From Deltaproteobacteria bacterium (GTDB lineage Bacteria > Myxococcota_A > Polyangia > Haliangiales > Haliangiaceae), in the NCBI GenBank assembly GCA_019237945.1, contig JAFAOG010000192.1, positions 1 to 38,917 on the forward strand: DNA of 38,917 bases, read 5' to 3'. Below are positions 23,998-32,519 of this stretch, piece after piece; the first letter of the stretch is position 1; each line of letters starts with the position of its first letter. The notes beneath the pieces were generated by a model that saw only the letters and a list, made by a program, of their open reading frames with translations, did no database searches and was not told the DNA's origin. Position numbers and translations under genes: made by a program.

Positions 23998-24951
23998 ATG
24001 CTCGCGCGCATGCGCTGGCCGCTGTTCCTGCTCGTCGCTGCGTGCTCGTCGCCGCATCGCGCGGCTGCGCCCGACGCGCCGGCCGCCGGCGATGCCTCGA
24101 CGATCGACAGCTCCTACGAGTGGTTCGCGCGGCAGGCGACCGGTGTCGCGGTCGGTTCGAACGACATCGCATGGAGTGAGCAGCCAGCGCCGTGCTCGCT
24201 CGAGGCCGGGCTCGACTGTCATGGCCCGGGGCCGATGATCACGCTGTCGGGCGCGGCGGGGATCAGCCAGCTCGCGATCTCGGCGTACGGTGCGAGCGCG
24301 ATCGCAGGCGACGAGACCGGATGGTTCTACGCCGACTCGTACACCGGCGCGTTGATGCGCGTGACCGCGACGACCGCACCGACGACGTTCGCGATGGGGA
24401 TGGCGCAGACGCCCGCCGTCGACGCGACGAGCATCTACTGGTTCGACGCCGGTGGCGAAGGCGGCACGCGCGGCATCTTCCGCGCGGCGCGCGGGGGCGA
24501 CGGCAGCGATGCGACGATCATCGCGCACCCGGCAGCGTTTCAGGACTCGTTGTACGTGTTCGCTGGCGATGTGTGGTGGTGGAGCTGCACGACCGGCTGC
24601 GATGTGTATCGCGCGAGCAGCGCGACGCCAGTGCGCACCGGAGAGCGGATCGTCGGGGCGGATGCGACGTCGCTGTACCTCGTGCAGGACGGCACGACGT
24701 GGAACCTCGTCGCGATGGCCGCGAACGGAACGACCACGACGCTGCTCGCGAACCAGCCGCAGCAGACGGCACCGACCCACCTCGTCGCGGACGCGGGCGA
24801 GCTGTTCTGGAGCTCGGGCTCCGGGCTGTTCCGCGCGCGGCCGGGCCAGATGCCCGCGCTCGTCGTCGCCGCGGCCGAGGTGTTCGCGATCACCCCGACG
24901 CAGATCCTCCACGACTTCACGCCGCAGGGCTACGCGAGCATCGCGCGCTGA
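23998..24951 (+). CDS. Putative lipoprotein with repeated strand pattern (propeller-like)
   Basis: Two starts are possible, ATG 23998 and ATG 24010; the second gives a compact lipoprotein signal, MRWPLFLLVAAC. The Cys is followed by a Pro/Ala/Asp linker (APDAPAAGDAS). The rest of the protein (about 300 residues) repeats short motifs such as GDETGWFYADSYTGALMRVT, DATSIYWFDAGG and DATSLYLVQDGTTWNLV. These are reminiscent of beta-propeller or kelch-like blades in predicted surface proteins of Myxococcota. No catalytic motif is seen. It converges on the GH25/IgGFc fusion gene with a 4-bp gap. Confidence 0.75.
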   Translation: MLARMRWPLFLLVAACSSPHRAAAPDAPAAGDASTIDSSYEWFARQATGVAVGSNDIAWSEQPAPCSLEAGLDCHGPGPMITLSGAAGISQLAISAYGASAIAGDETGWFYADSYTGALMRVTATTAPTTFAMGMAQTPAVDATSIYWFDAGGEGGTRGIFRAARGGDGSDATIIAHPAAFQDSLYVFAGDVWWWSCTTGCDVYRASSATPVRTGERIVGADATSLYLVQDGTTWNLVAMAANGTTTTLLANQPQQTAPTHLVADAGELFWSSGSGLFRARPGQMPALVVAAAEVFAITPTQILHDFTPQGYASIAR

Positions 24952-24955
24952 CGAG

Positions 24956-27946
24956 CTACTGGATGATCACCTGGTTGATCGGCTTGACGCTCGCGCCGGC
25001 CGGGTACGCGTAGCTGACGGCGTTCGAGAAGAACGAGCCGGTCGCGGCGCTGCCCCAGCCCCACACGACGAGCCCGAACGGCTGCGCGCTCTGCGCGATG
25101 TGCAGGCCGTTGTTGCAGCCGTTGACGGACTGGAAGTTGCCGGTGACCAGGTCGAGGCGCGCGTACTCGATCGTGTCGGACGCGTCGATCGCGGTCCACC
25201 CGGTGACGGTGCCGGCACAGTCGACGCTGACGTCGGCAAACGTGCCGTTCTTCTTCTCGCGGACGAACACGAGGTTGGTCTCGGGGTACGTCGGGTCGGT
25301 GAAGAATGTGTAGCTCGCGAGGTACTGCTCGGGCGGCACGATGTTGACGTACTCGGGGTCGCCGCGGCAGTCGCTGCTCGGGTTCGGGCTGACGGCGAAG
25401 CAGCCGCTCATGTGCGCGGACATGTAGAACGGATGGTCGGCGTCCTGGCTGGTGACCGTGAACGGGCCGGGCGCGTTGAACTCGGCGACCTGTCCGAGGG
25501 AGAGTGTCGTCGGGGCGCCGGCGGGGGCGGCGGGGGCGTAGGTGAGCGTCGTGCCGTCGACGGCCCCGACGATGCGCCAGGGGACGGTCTCTTCCTGACC
25601 GGCGAAGCGATTGCGGTAGCGCACGGCGGCGTAGTGGTTGCCGAGCGCCTTCACCGGTGGGATCTGCTGGTGCGCGGAGTCGCAGGCGGCCTGGCCGACG
25701 TCGATCGACAGGCACGACTCGCCGCCCCACGTTCCGATCGGTTTGTCGGCGGTGATCGGGCTGCCGGCGAGCTCGGCGTCCTGCGTGAACTGGAGGATCT
25801 CGCCCTTGCCGAGCGTGTACGTCGCGTTCGCGCCTGCGGGGGCCGCGGCGACGCCGGTGCCGCCGACGATCGCGGCGCTCGGGCGGATCGTGACGTTCGT
25901 ACCGTCCTGCTGGCCGACGATCTCGATGAACGGCTGGGCGTCGGCGACGAGCGTGCTCTTGCGGAACGCATCCGCGCCGACGTAGTTGACGTCCCACGCG
26001 CTGGTGGGAAGGAGTAGCGTGGCGCTGGTGACGGCGCTCGAGCCGCCGCCGTACGGATAGATGTCGTACGCGACCGTCGGCGCGGACGTGACGATGTGAA
26101 ATGCCTGGCCGCGCCCGGTGCCGTGGACGGCCGCGTCGGTCGCGATCACCGCGGGCGTGATGCCGGCCGGGCAGCTCGCGGAGAGGCTGCCGTTGCGCGC
26201 GAGGAACAGGATCGCGACCTGGTTGGGCTGCAGCATGCCGTTCTGCAGCGGCGCGTACGTGATCGACTGGCCCTGGCCGGTCGGGATGCGCGCGAACTGA
26301 TCGACGGGCAGTGACTGGCCGCCGCGCTCGACGGTGATCGAGACGGGCGAGCCCCAGGTGTTCGCGATGTACGCGGCGAAGCAGCCGCCCTTGTCCTCGG
26401 CGATCACGTCCGGATCGACCGAGTAGTAGTCGCAGCCGATCGAGCTCTTGTTATCGGCGGCCGACTGACACGCCGGCACGCACGCGCCGTTGCTGCAGCC
26501 GAGGTCGCCGGTGCACGTCATGAGGACGTTGTTGTTGCAGTCGACCACCGAGTGCAGATCCGAGCTGCACTGCGTTTGGCAGCCGTTGCTGCCGTGGCCG
26601 TCGTTGTTGCCGTTGCCGCCGTCGGGGCGCTTCGATGACGGGCCGCAGGCGGCGGCGAGCGCGAGCAGCATCAGCAGCCAGCCGGCACCGCCGCCACCGC
26701 CGTCGCAGCCGCCGCCGTGCTTCGGTGGCTCGCCGGCGTAGTCGCTCCCGCTGCCGGAGCCTTGTGTGTCGATGCGCGTGAGGCGAATCGCGTCGAAGAC
26801 GAGCTGGGCTTGGTCCGTGCTCGGCTCGCCGGTGTTGTCGCCGAGGTGGATCGACTGTCCGCCGCCGGACGCGAAGTCGAATGTGCCGAGGGATTGCCAG
26901 CCGTCGACGGCGCTCTGATCGATCGTGGAGGCGACGATCCCCGTTCCGGGGTTAATTTCGTAGGTCGCGTGTTTGCTGGTCGCGTAGGCGTGCGCGGTAT
27001 AGGCCTCGACCTCGTACGTGCCGGCCTCGGCGAAGTAGAGCGTCCAAGTAGCGAAATTTGCTTCGCTCGCATTCGCGGTCGCGTGGGTCCACGTTAAATC
27101 GCCATCTAAGCCGGCGTCGGTGACGTGGCGGAGCGTCGCGGCGGGGCCGCCGGCGCCGAAGCAGGGGTCGCCGTCGTCGATCTGGCCGCCGGCCGGACCG
27201 ATGACGCCGCACGGCTGCGCATCGCCGTTCGCGAACGAGACGAGGTCGGCATAGGTGCCGTCGAAGACGTCGAGGTCGAGCGTGCTTCCAGTAACCCCGG
27301 GCGCCGATCCGCTCGCGGTGTGCTGCCAGAACAGCCACTTGGTCCACGGTCCGGGGATGTTCGGACACGCGGCGCTCGTGTACTGCGCGATCCACAGCGG
27401 CGACGTCGTGAAGTCGGCGCCGCCGGTGAGATCGGGCCACGAGTAGAGGCCGGCGTAGACGATCGGAGGGCGGCCGATCGAGGCGGTGACGTGATCGATC
27501 CATTGCTTGACGGCTGCCGTGACCTGCGACTGGGTCAGGCCGCCGTTGACCTCGAGGTCGAGCACCGGCGGCAAGTCGCCCGGCATCAGCGGGCCGGTCG
27601 CGTTGAGCAGCAGGTCGGCCTGCGCGATCGGATCTTGCGACGGGCGAAAGTACTGATAGGCGCCGCGCAGCATGCCGGCTGCCTTCGCGGCGGGCCACTT
27701 GTTCGCGAACGTCGGGTCCGGATACTGGAGGCCGTCGCTGACGCGGATGAACGCGTACTCGATGCCGCTCGCCTTCGCGGCCGCCCAGTCGGTGACGTCG
27801 TCGTAGCTCGCGACGTCCATCCCGTGGACGACCGAGCCGCCTCCACACACGGTCGCCGGCTGCGTGCTCTCGCTGAGCGTGCTTTCTCCGGTCGGACCGG
27901 TCGTGCACGCGGCGAGCGAAACCAACGCGATGGCGGCCCTCCTCAT
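24956..27946 (-). CDS. GH25 lysozyme fused in frame to an IgGFc-binding-type surface protein
   Basis: The 996-residue frame joins two proteins. It opens with a lipoprotein signal (LAAC, Cys14), then a GH25 muramidase (about 40-235): GMDVASYDDVTDW, the DLE pair Asp130/Glu132, FWQH, and LDLDVFDG. A beta-rich domain follows (about 268-392), of the kind often attached to secreted peptidoglycan enzymes. Residues 411-433 read as a MYXO-CTERM-like tail (Cys414, Gly run, hydrophobic helix) that runs directly into a lipobox-like LAAAC434. From about 455 the protein is Cys-rich and then carries an IgGFc-binding-type domain to the end (GCDYYSVDPDV, ...GHGTGRGQAFHI-like, GCFAVSPNPSSDC). No stop separates the halves and no usable internal start is seen, so I annotate one gene. 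Confidence 0.82.
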   Translation of the reverse strand: MRRAAIALVSLAACTTGPTGESTLSESTQPATVCGGGSVVHGMDVASYDDVTDWAAAKASGIEYAFIRVSDGLQYPDPTFANKWPAAKAAGMLRGAYQYFRPSQDPIAQADLLLNATGPLMPGDLPPVLDLEVNGGLTQSQVTAAVKQWIDHVTASIGRPPIVYAGLYSWPDLTGGADFTTSPLWIAQYTSAACPNIPGPWTKWLFWQHTASGSAPGVTGSTLDLDVFDGTYADLVSFANGDAQPCGVIGPAGGQIDDGDPCFGAGGPAATLRHVTDAGLDGDLTWTHATANASEANFATWTLYFAEAGTYEVEAYTAHAYATSKHATYEINPGTGIVASTIDQSAVDGWQSLGTFDFASGGGQSIHLGDNTGEPSTDQAQLVFDAIRLTRIDTQGSGSGSDYAGEPPKHGGGCDGGGGGAGWLLMLLALAAACGPSSKRPDGGNGNNDGHGSNGCQTQCSSDLHSVVDCNNNVLMTCTGDLGCSNGACVPACQSAADNKSSIGCDYYSVDPDVIAEDKGGCFAAYIANTWGSPVSITVERGGQSLPVDQFARIPTGQGQSITYAPLQNGMLQPNQVAILFLARNGSLSASCPAGITPAVIATDAAVHGTGRGQAFHIVTSAPTVAYDIYPYGGGSSAVTSATLLLPTSAWDVNYVGADAFRKSTLVADAQPFIEIVGQQDGTNVTIRPSAAIVGGTGVAAAPAGANATYTLGKGEILQFTQDAELAGSPITADKPIGTWGGESCLSIDVGQAACDSAHQQIPPVKALGNHYAAVRYRNRFAGQEETVPWRIVGAVDGTTLTYAPAAPAGAPTTLSLGQVAEFNAPGPFTVTSQDADHPFYMSAHMSGCFAVSPNPSSDCRGDPEYVNIVPPEQYLASYTFFTDPTYPETNLVFVREKKNGTFADVSVDCAGTVTGWTAIDASDTIEYARLDLVTGNFQSVNGCNNGLHIAQSAQPFGLVVWGWGSAATGSFFSNAVSYAYPAGASVKPINQVIIQ

Positions 27947-27955
27947 CGCGGCGAC

Positions 27956-27961
27956 TATAAT
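27956..27961 (+). promoter_or_regulatory. Consensus -10 element for the GNAT gene
   Basis: TATAAT is a perfect sigma70 -10 hexamer in the 31-bp gap between divergent genes. The start of transcription would be near 27968, giving a leader of about 10 nt before GTG 27978. No good -35 is visible 16-18 nt upstream, where the opposing gene begins. Confidence 0.5.
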
Positions 27962-27977
27962 GGGCTAGCCTTCCCGC

Positions 27978-28406
27978 GTGGAAGTGATTCGTGCAGCCGG
28001 GGTTACCGACGAGCTGGTCGCCGCCTTTGGCCGGCTGATGCCACTGCTCAACGATTCGCCGGCCCCGACCCGCGACGAGCTCGTTGAAATCATTCGCACC
28101 GGGCACCTTTACGTCGCCCGCGACCCCGCGCATGGCTCGGCGATCGTCGGCGTGCTGACGCTCACGCTCTACCGGATCCCGACGGGCCTGTCCGCGCGCA
28201 TCGACGACGTCATCGTGGCGACCGAGGCCCGCGGCCGCGGCATCGGTGAAGCACTGACGCGCGCGGCAATCGAGCACGCCCGCACGGCGGGAGCTCGCGC
28301 CGTGAACCTGACCTCTCATCCGCGGCGCGAGGCCGCAAACCGGCTGTATCAGAGGCTCGGCTTCGAGAGACGCGAGACGAACACGTACGTCTACAAGCTT
28401 CGCTGA
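27978..28406 (+). CDS. GNAT-family N-acetyltransferase
   Basis: The 142-residue protein has the GNAT layout: a variable N-terminal helix region, a central strand pair (AIVGVLTLTLYRIPTG), then IDDVIVATEARGRGIGEALTRAAIEHA, which contains the acetyl-CoA pyrophosphate loop RGRGIG. It closes with NLTSHPRREAANRLYQRLGFERRETNTYVY, the usual C-terminal strand and RLYQRLGF motif. It transfers an acetyl group to an amine; the substrate is not predictable. The start is GTG at 27978, with no Shine-Dalgarno. The following membrane protein begins 33 bp downstream. Confidence 0.93.
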   Translation: MEVIRAAGVTDELVAAFGRLMPLLNDSPAPTRDELVEIIRTGHLYVARDPAHGSAIVGVLTLTLYRIPTGLSARIDDVIVATEARGRGIGEALTRAAIEHARTAGARAVNLTSHPRREAANRLYQRLGFERRETNTYVYKLR

Positions 28407-28439
28407 TTGCTGCGCCTCACCGCGTGGGTAGGGTTGAAC

Positions 28440-29138
28440 ATGCAACCCTATACTCGAGAGACTATTGTCGATCGGCGCCAGCCGGCCATCCGGTGGAGCG
28501 CGATCTTCGCGGGTACGACGGTCGCCGTCGGCGCCTGGCTCCTCCTCCAGATCTTCGGCATGGGCGCGGGCCTCGCGGCCGTCGATGCGGATAACGTCGG
28601 CTCGCTGCGCGGCGTCGGTATCGGCACCTCGATCTGGTCGCTGCTGGCGCCCCTTCTCGCGATCGGCGCAGGGGGTTGGATCGCGGCGAAGCTCGCCGCC
28701 ACGCGCGACGACAAGATCGGCGCCCTCCACGGCGCGATCGTCTGGGCGATCACGAGCGTGCTCGGCGTGATGCTCGCCGTCTCCCTCGTCTCGGCGATCG
28801 TGCCGCACACGGTGAACGTGTACGACACGGCCCCGGCCGCCTACGACGACACCTATCGCCCGCTCGCCCCGACGCACGCGCAGCTCAAGGCCGTCGACCA
28901 CACCGGCAAGGCCCTCCTCGCGGCCGGCACGTCGATGCTGCTCTCGCTGGGCACCGCGGTCCTCGCCGGCATCCTCGCGGTGCGCGGCTTCGACCACCTG
29001 CGCCACCGCCGCGACGAGCACGACGAACGCCACCGCAGCCACCGGTTCCGCACGCATCACTTGGGCGGGCATCGGACGCACGACACGCTGCAGACGCAGG
29101 CCGTCCCGCCGCCGCCGACGATCGACACAGCCGTCTAA
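28440..29138 (+). CDS. Four-helix membrane protein with histidine-rich C-terminal tail
   Basis: The 232-residue product starts at ATG 28440. Four hydrophobic segments are visible at about 21-45, 64-86, 97-121 and 158-182. Between the third and fourth is a polar loop of about 35 residues (VYDTAPAAYDDTYRP). The C-terminal tail from 184 is strongly basic and His-rich: nine His between 186 and 214, mixed with Arg and Asp, then a Pro run. It resembles small uncharacterised envelope proteins with an N-terminal RRQPAIRWSAIFAG-type segment. The His-rich tail could bind metal. No family is certain. Confidence 0.8.
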   Translation: MQPYTRETIVDRRQPAIRWSAIFAGTTVAVGAWLLLQIFGMGAGLAAVDADNVGSLRGVGIGTSIWSLLAPLLAIGAGGWIAAKLAATRDDKIGALHGAIVWAITSVLGVMLAVSLVSAIVPHTVNVYDTAPAAYDDTYRPLAPTHAQLKAVDHTGKALLAAGTSMLLSLGTAVLAGILAVRGFDHLRHRRDEHDERHRSHRFRTHHLGGHRTHDTLQTQAVPPPPTIDTAV

Positions 29139-29153
29139 CCGCTACGGGGTTAG
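29135..29153 (+). terminator. Possible terminator hairpin overlapping the stop codon
   Basis: CTAACC (29135-29140) pairs with GGTTAG (29148-29153) around a 7-nt loop; the TAA stop lies within the left arm. The T-tract after it is poor (TCTCGC). The rest of the 175-bp gap to the transposase gene shows nothing I can identify. Confidence 0.3.
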
Positions 29154-29313
29154 TCTCGCAGAAATCAGCCGTCGGCGACCGCAGACGTCTCGATACAGAG
29201 TCAGGCGTCGCCAGCGAGCACGCGGCGCCAGCGCATTCGCAGACACATGGCCACGCCGCGACGGCGCACGGCTGCGAGGCCGAGCGCTGTCGCCAATCAA
29301 TGTTGCCGCTCGT

Positions 29314-30222
29314 TCACGCTGCCGGTGTCAGAGGCGGAGGGTCGACCCGCACATGAGCGAACCGTCGTAACCAGTACGTTCCGTACGGGAAGACGACATC
29401 TTTTCCACGGCGCCACTCGTCACGAGCCTCGCGATACGCGGCCTCCCATTCCTTGTTTCGCTGCAGGGCCGCAATCCGGAGCCAGATGTTCCTAGAAGCG
29501 ACCCGCGGACGCAGACCGCGACGCGATTCGCGGCTGGTCGGGCTGTCCCCCCAATGCTGGCGCAGGATACTTCGGCGGCCGACGACGCGACGCCCAGTTC
29601 TCGCTCGCTCGGCCGCGTGGTGCTGCTCGACCTCAGCGACTCGGCGCTCGAGCTCCTCGAGCATCTGTTCCGGCTGCTCGAAGTCTGGCGGGAAGCCGAG
29701 CTCGAGTTCGATTTCCTCTGGCATCGAGCCATCGGTTCGAAAGAAATGCTTCGGGCGCTTGGCCTTGAGTCGCGTGCCGTTCAGCAGCGCGTTCAGAAAC
29801 TTCGGACCGGGCCAGTGGTGAACCTTCTCTACGAGGCCATCCTTGACGGGGTTTGTCGCGATGTAGACGAGCTTGTCGAGTAGAGCCTCGCGAGTGAGCA
29901 CCTCGACCGTGCAAGGCTCCTCGGCAGCCCACATGTTCTCCCACCGACCGCGCAGCGAGTTTTGCGACCGCGCCATCATCTTGTGGAAGTGCTCGCGGAA
30001 CTCAACCTGCCGCCCCTCAGCGTCATACAGCGTCGTGTGATGGTGGTTCGACATCATCTGCGGCAGCACGATTTTCATGCCGAATCGCTGAGCTGCCTCA
30101 CCCAGCACATAGGTGAAGGCGTTGTTCGTCTCGGCGTCGGGTCGCAACAAGAAGCATCGTTGCGTGCACCGCCGCGTGATGAACAAGAAGCGACCTGGAT
30201 ACACGGGACGCGCGGGAGGCAT
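29314..30222 (-). CDS. REP-associated tyrosine transposase (Y1/HUH family, RAYT-like)
   Basis: The 302-residue protein matches the Y1_Tnp group of single-strand transposases. The HUH pair is in MMSNHHHTTL (His60-62), and the nucleophile Tyr120 is in LVYIATNPVKDGLV. The N-terminal GRFLFITRRCTQRCFLLRP segment is typical of RAYT proteins. An extra C-terminal half of about 150 residues (Arg/Glu-rich, with WLRIAALQRNKEW) is longer than in minimal members. The region looks less GC-biased at third positions than its neighbours, in line with transfer. It lies between unrelated genes and next to palindromic GTCCG-type repeats (30281-30338). RAYTs usually mobilise REP sequences rather than themselves. 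Confidence 0.93.
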   Translation of the reverse strand: MPPARPVYPGRFLFITRRCTQRCFLLRPDAETNNAFTYVLGEAAQRFGMKIVLPQMMSNHHHTTLYDAEGRQVEFREHFHKMMARSQNSLRGRWENMWAAEEPCTVEVLTREALLDKLVYIATNPVKDGLVEKVHHWPGPKFLNALLNGTRLKAKRPKHFFRTDGSMPEEIELELGFPPDFEQPEQMLEELERRVAEVEQHHAAERARTGRRVVGRRSILRQHWGDSPTSRESRRGLRPRVASRNIWLRIAALQRNKEWEAAYREARDEWRRGKDVVFPYGTYWLRRFAHVRVDPPPLTPAA

Positions 30223-30280
30223 CTCCGCGGCAACAGCACGAACGAGGCCAATCGCAACGCCGCGAACTCACACTCGAGCG

Positions 30281-30340
30281 TGTCCGGGCGTCCGATAGCT
30301 GGCCAACGTCGTCCGGCCTACGGACGGTCCTTCGGACGCG
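30281..30340. repeat. REP-like palindromic cluster beside the transposase
   Basis: GTCCG or its complement CGGAC appears five times: in TGTCCGGGCG, GCGTCCGAT, CGTCCGGCC, ACGGACGG and TTCGGACGC. The segment CGTCCG-gccta-CGGACG (30310-30326) is a perfect hairpin, and GTCC-ttc-GGAC (30327-30337) forms a second. The cluster starts about 60 bp upstream of the transposase start, where REP elements of RAYT loci are expected. Confidence 0.55.
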
Positions 30341-30363
30341 CGTAACAGGTCGCGATCGACGAG

Positions 30364-31470
30364 CTAGTCAACCCCGTACCGGGCGAGCACGTTCACCAGG
30401 CAGCCGAGGCTCCCGTTGAGGTGATAGATCGCGCTGACGTCGATCGGGTGGACCTCGAAGCCCTGGGCTTCCCAGAACGCGCGGCCGGCGGCATCGAGCG
30501 CCGGCAGCTTGTACGTCGGCATGTAGATGATGCGCTGGTCGCCTCGCCGATCGAACAGCGCGTTCGTATACGTCACGTACGAGCCGGCGCCGGCGCGCAC
30601 GAGGACCGGGACGCGCAGGACGTGGAAGCCGGCGGCGGTCAGCGCGGCGGCGGCGCGGTCGAAGCGGGCGGCTTCGGTTTCGATGTCGTCGAGGGCGAGC
30701 GGCGTGTCGCCGAGGAGGCGGACGCCGGCGCGGATGTCGCCGACGGCGACCGTGTGGTCATCGATCGGCATCATGTACATCATGATGTGGTGGCGCGGGA
30801 CGTCGCCGAGCGCGTCGCCGACGAAGACGAGGTGCTGCGCAAAGCGGGCGTGGATCTCGTGGGTGATCGCGGCGCGGTCGGCGTCGCCGTGGCCGACGTT
30901 GCGGGCAACCAGGTTGACGTCGGCAAACACGACCGATGGAGTTGCGGCAAGGTCACCGCCTTCGAACGCGATGTCGGCGACTTTCGGGTCGCGATGATAG
31001 AGCGCTTGCGAGATCGCGTAGGGCGAGCGGGCGTCGCCGGCGCGCGCGGGCGTCGGAGACTCGAGCCGCGGTGGCGCAAGGATCGACCCATGGCCCGCGT
31101 CGTCGACAAGGGCGGCGTAGCGGTCGCGCGACCAGGTCGTGATCGTTGTGCCAACGACGACCGGGTGGAAGCGCTCGAGATGGCCGTCGGCCGCGATCAG
31201 GTGCGTGAAGCGATCGAAGTCGGCCGCCCGCGCGACCTCGACGTCGACCTCGACCGAGGGTGGGAGGACCGCGAACAGCTGCCGCCACGTGGCGAGCGCG
31301 ACCGGGTCGGCGCTCGGCGCATAGTGAATTGCGATGCGCGACAGCGGGGCTGAGGCGTCCTCGGCGACGAGCTTGTCCGAAACGTGTCCGGTAGGGGGGC
31401 ACAGCCGGAGGACTAGCGCGCTGAAGATAACCCCGGAGAGGGTTCCGCGGAGGGCGCTTCGGGCGCGCAT
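30364..31470 (-). CDS. Secreted guanidino-modifying-enzyme-like protein (agmatine/peptidylarginine deiminase group)
   Basis: The 368-residue protein has an N-terminal hydrophobic segment (about 8-24) that fits a signal peptide. The pentein-fold pattern of bacterial PAD/agmatine deiminases follows: TTWSRDRYA (111-119), FEGGDLAATPSVVFAD (169-184), a HHIMMYMMPIDDHTV segment (227-241), and an IYHLNGSLGCLVNVLARYG ending with Cys357. In active enzymes the second motif is H-x-D; here Met230 replaces the Asp, and the residue before Cys357 is Gly where agmatine deiminases have His. Activity may be altered or lost. It is the last gene of a four-gene operon, 1 nt after the previous stop, and could modify arginine residues or small guanidines outside the cell. 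Confidence 0.72.
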   Translation of the reverse strand: MRARSALRGTLSGVIFSALVLRLCPPTGHVSDKLVAEDASAPLSRIAIHYAPSADPVALATWRQLFAVLPPSVEVDVEVARAADFDRFTHLIAADGHLERFHPVVVGTTITTWSRDRYAALVDDAGHGSILAPPRLESPTPARAGDARSPYAISQALYHRDPKVADIAFEGGDLAATPSVVFADVNLVARNVGHGDADRAAITHEIHARFAQHLVFVGDALGDVPRHHIMMYMMPIDDHTVAVGDIRAGVRLLGDTPLALDDIETEAARFDRAAAALTAAGFHVLRVPVLVRAGAGSYVTYTNALFDRRGDQRIIYMPTYKLPALDAAGRAFWEAQGFEVHPIDVSAIYHLNGSLGCLVNVLARYGVD

Positions 31471-31471
31471 G

Positions 31472-32512
31472 TCAGTTCGCCGCCACGGCCGGCGGCGTCA
31501 GCATGTCCGTCAGCGACGGAACCGGCGGCGCCGCGGGCTGGCTCGGCTCCTCGACAACCGCGACCGGCTCACCGGTGTCCGTGATCTTGAACGTCGCGAT
31601 GTCCATCGCTCCCGCGCCGTGTGGGCCGAGACCCTCGTTCTCCGTCGCTGTCGCCAGGAAGCTGATTGCCCCCGCGAGCTTCTTGTGCGGGGTCACCGTG
31701 AAGCGCTCGACGAATTCGGCGTTGCGCTTGAGCGGCTTCGGGTTGCCGTCGGCGTCGGAGCGGTCGTCACTCTCGATCTCCTGGATGTCGACCGCGGGCT
31801 CGTCCGTCGCCTGCAGGTCCTCCTGCGTCGAGAGGCTCACCCACGGGCGCGACTCGAGCTTGTGACCGCTCGTGTTCTTGATGTGGACGGCGATCGTGAA
31901 CGGCTTGCCGGACGCGACCGTGCCTTCCGGGACGAGCTTCATTCCGAGGGAGTTGCCGCTCCACCCGCGAATGTAGACGCCCGCGATCGGGTTGTCGGAA
32001 GTAACCCCGGAAGGGCCGAGGGCGTCGTAATCGGGCGCTTTTCCGCCGTCGAACTCCCGCACGACCGGCTTCAAGCCCGCCTTCGTGACCATGATCTTGA
32101 ACGAGTCCTCGAGCGCGAGCTCGGCCGGACGCTCGCCGAGCTTGATGCGCGTCGTGACCGGCTTGCCGCCGCCCGGCGCGGCGTGGAGCGTGATCGTCTC
32201 GCGATCGATCTGCTGCCACGGCCGCTCGACCCGCTCGCCCGAGTAGTTCTGCGTATGCAGCGCGCGGAGATCGACCGTCACGTCTTTGGGCTTGTCCGAG
32301 GTCGCGACGAGCGTCGCGGTCACGGTATCGCCCGTCATCACGACGGCGCGGTCGACATCGAGCGTGACCTTCACGTCATCGATCGTCGTCTCCTGCTGCA
32401 TCGGCCGCATGTGCTTGCCGTCGTGCTCGATGTCCGCCTGGAGGGAGTGCCATCCGGCGGGGACGAGGACGCCAACGGTGAGAAGGAATCCGGCCGCTGC
32501 TTCGCGCTTCAT
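31472..32512 (-). CDS. Exported protein of unknown function, beta-rich
   Basis: The 346-residue product starts MKREAAAGFLLTVGVLVPAG, which fits a signal peptide or anchor, then has a His/Met-rich stretch (ADIEHDGKHMRPMQQ). The rest is rich in beta-type segments, e.g. VKVTLDVDRAVVMTGDTVTATLVATSD, GKPFTIAVHIKNTSGHKLESRPWVSL and VERFTVTPHKKLAGAISFLATA. This suggests two or three immunoglobulin-like domains. The C-terminal 30 residues are Pro-rich and disordered-looking. There is no catalytic motif. It follows the giant kinase gene by 7 bp and precedes the deiminase-like gene by 1 bp, so it is probably part of the same export-linked pathway. I do not recognise the family. Confidence 0.8.
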   Translation of the reverse strand: MKREAAAGFLLTVGVLVPAGWHSLQADIEHDGKHMRPMQQETTIDDVKVTLDVDRAVVMTGDTVTATLVATSDKPKDVTVDLRALHTQNYSGERVERPWQQIDRETITLHAAPGGGKPVTTRIKLGERPAELALEDSFKIMVTKAGLKPVVREFDGGKAPDYDALGPSGVTSDNPIAGVYIRGWSGNSLGMKLVPEGTVASGKPFTIAVHIKNTSGHKLESRPWVSLSTQEDLQATDEPAVDIQEIESDDRSDADGNPKPLKRNAEFVERFTVTPHKKLAGAISFLATATENEGLGPHGAGAMDIATFKITDTGEPVAVVEEPSQPAAPPVPSLTDMLTPPAVAAN

Positions 32513-32519
32513 GCGTGGC

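Noticed and set aside
26669..26671. Internal ATG as a separate start for the IgGFc-binding-type protein
   Set aside because: It leaves only eight residues before the lipobox-like Cys, has no charged N-terminus and no Shine-Dalgarno, so a single fused gene fits better.
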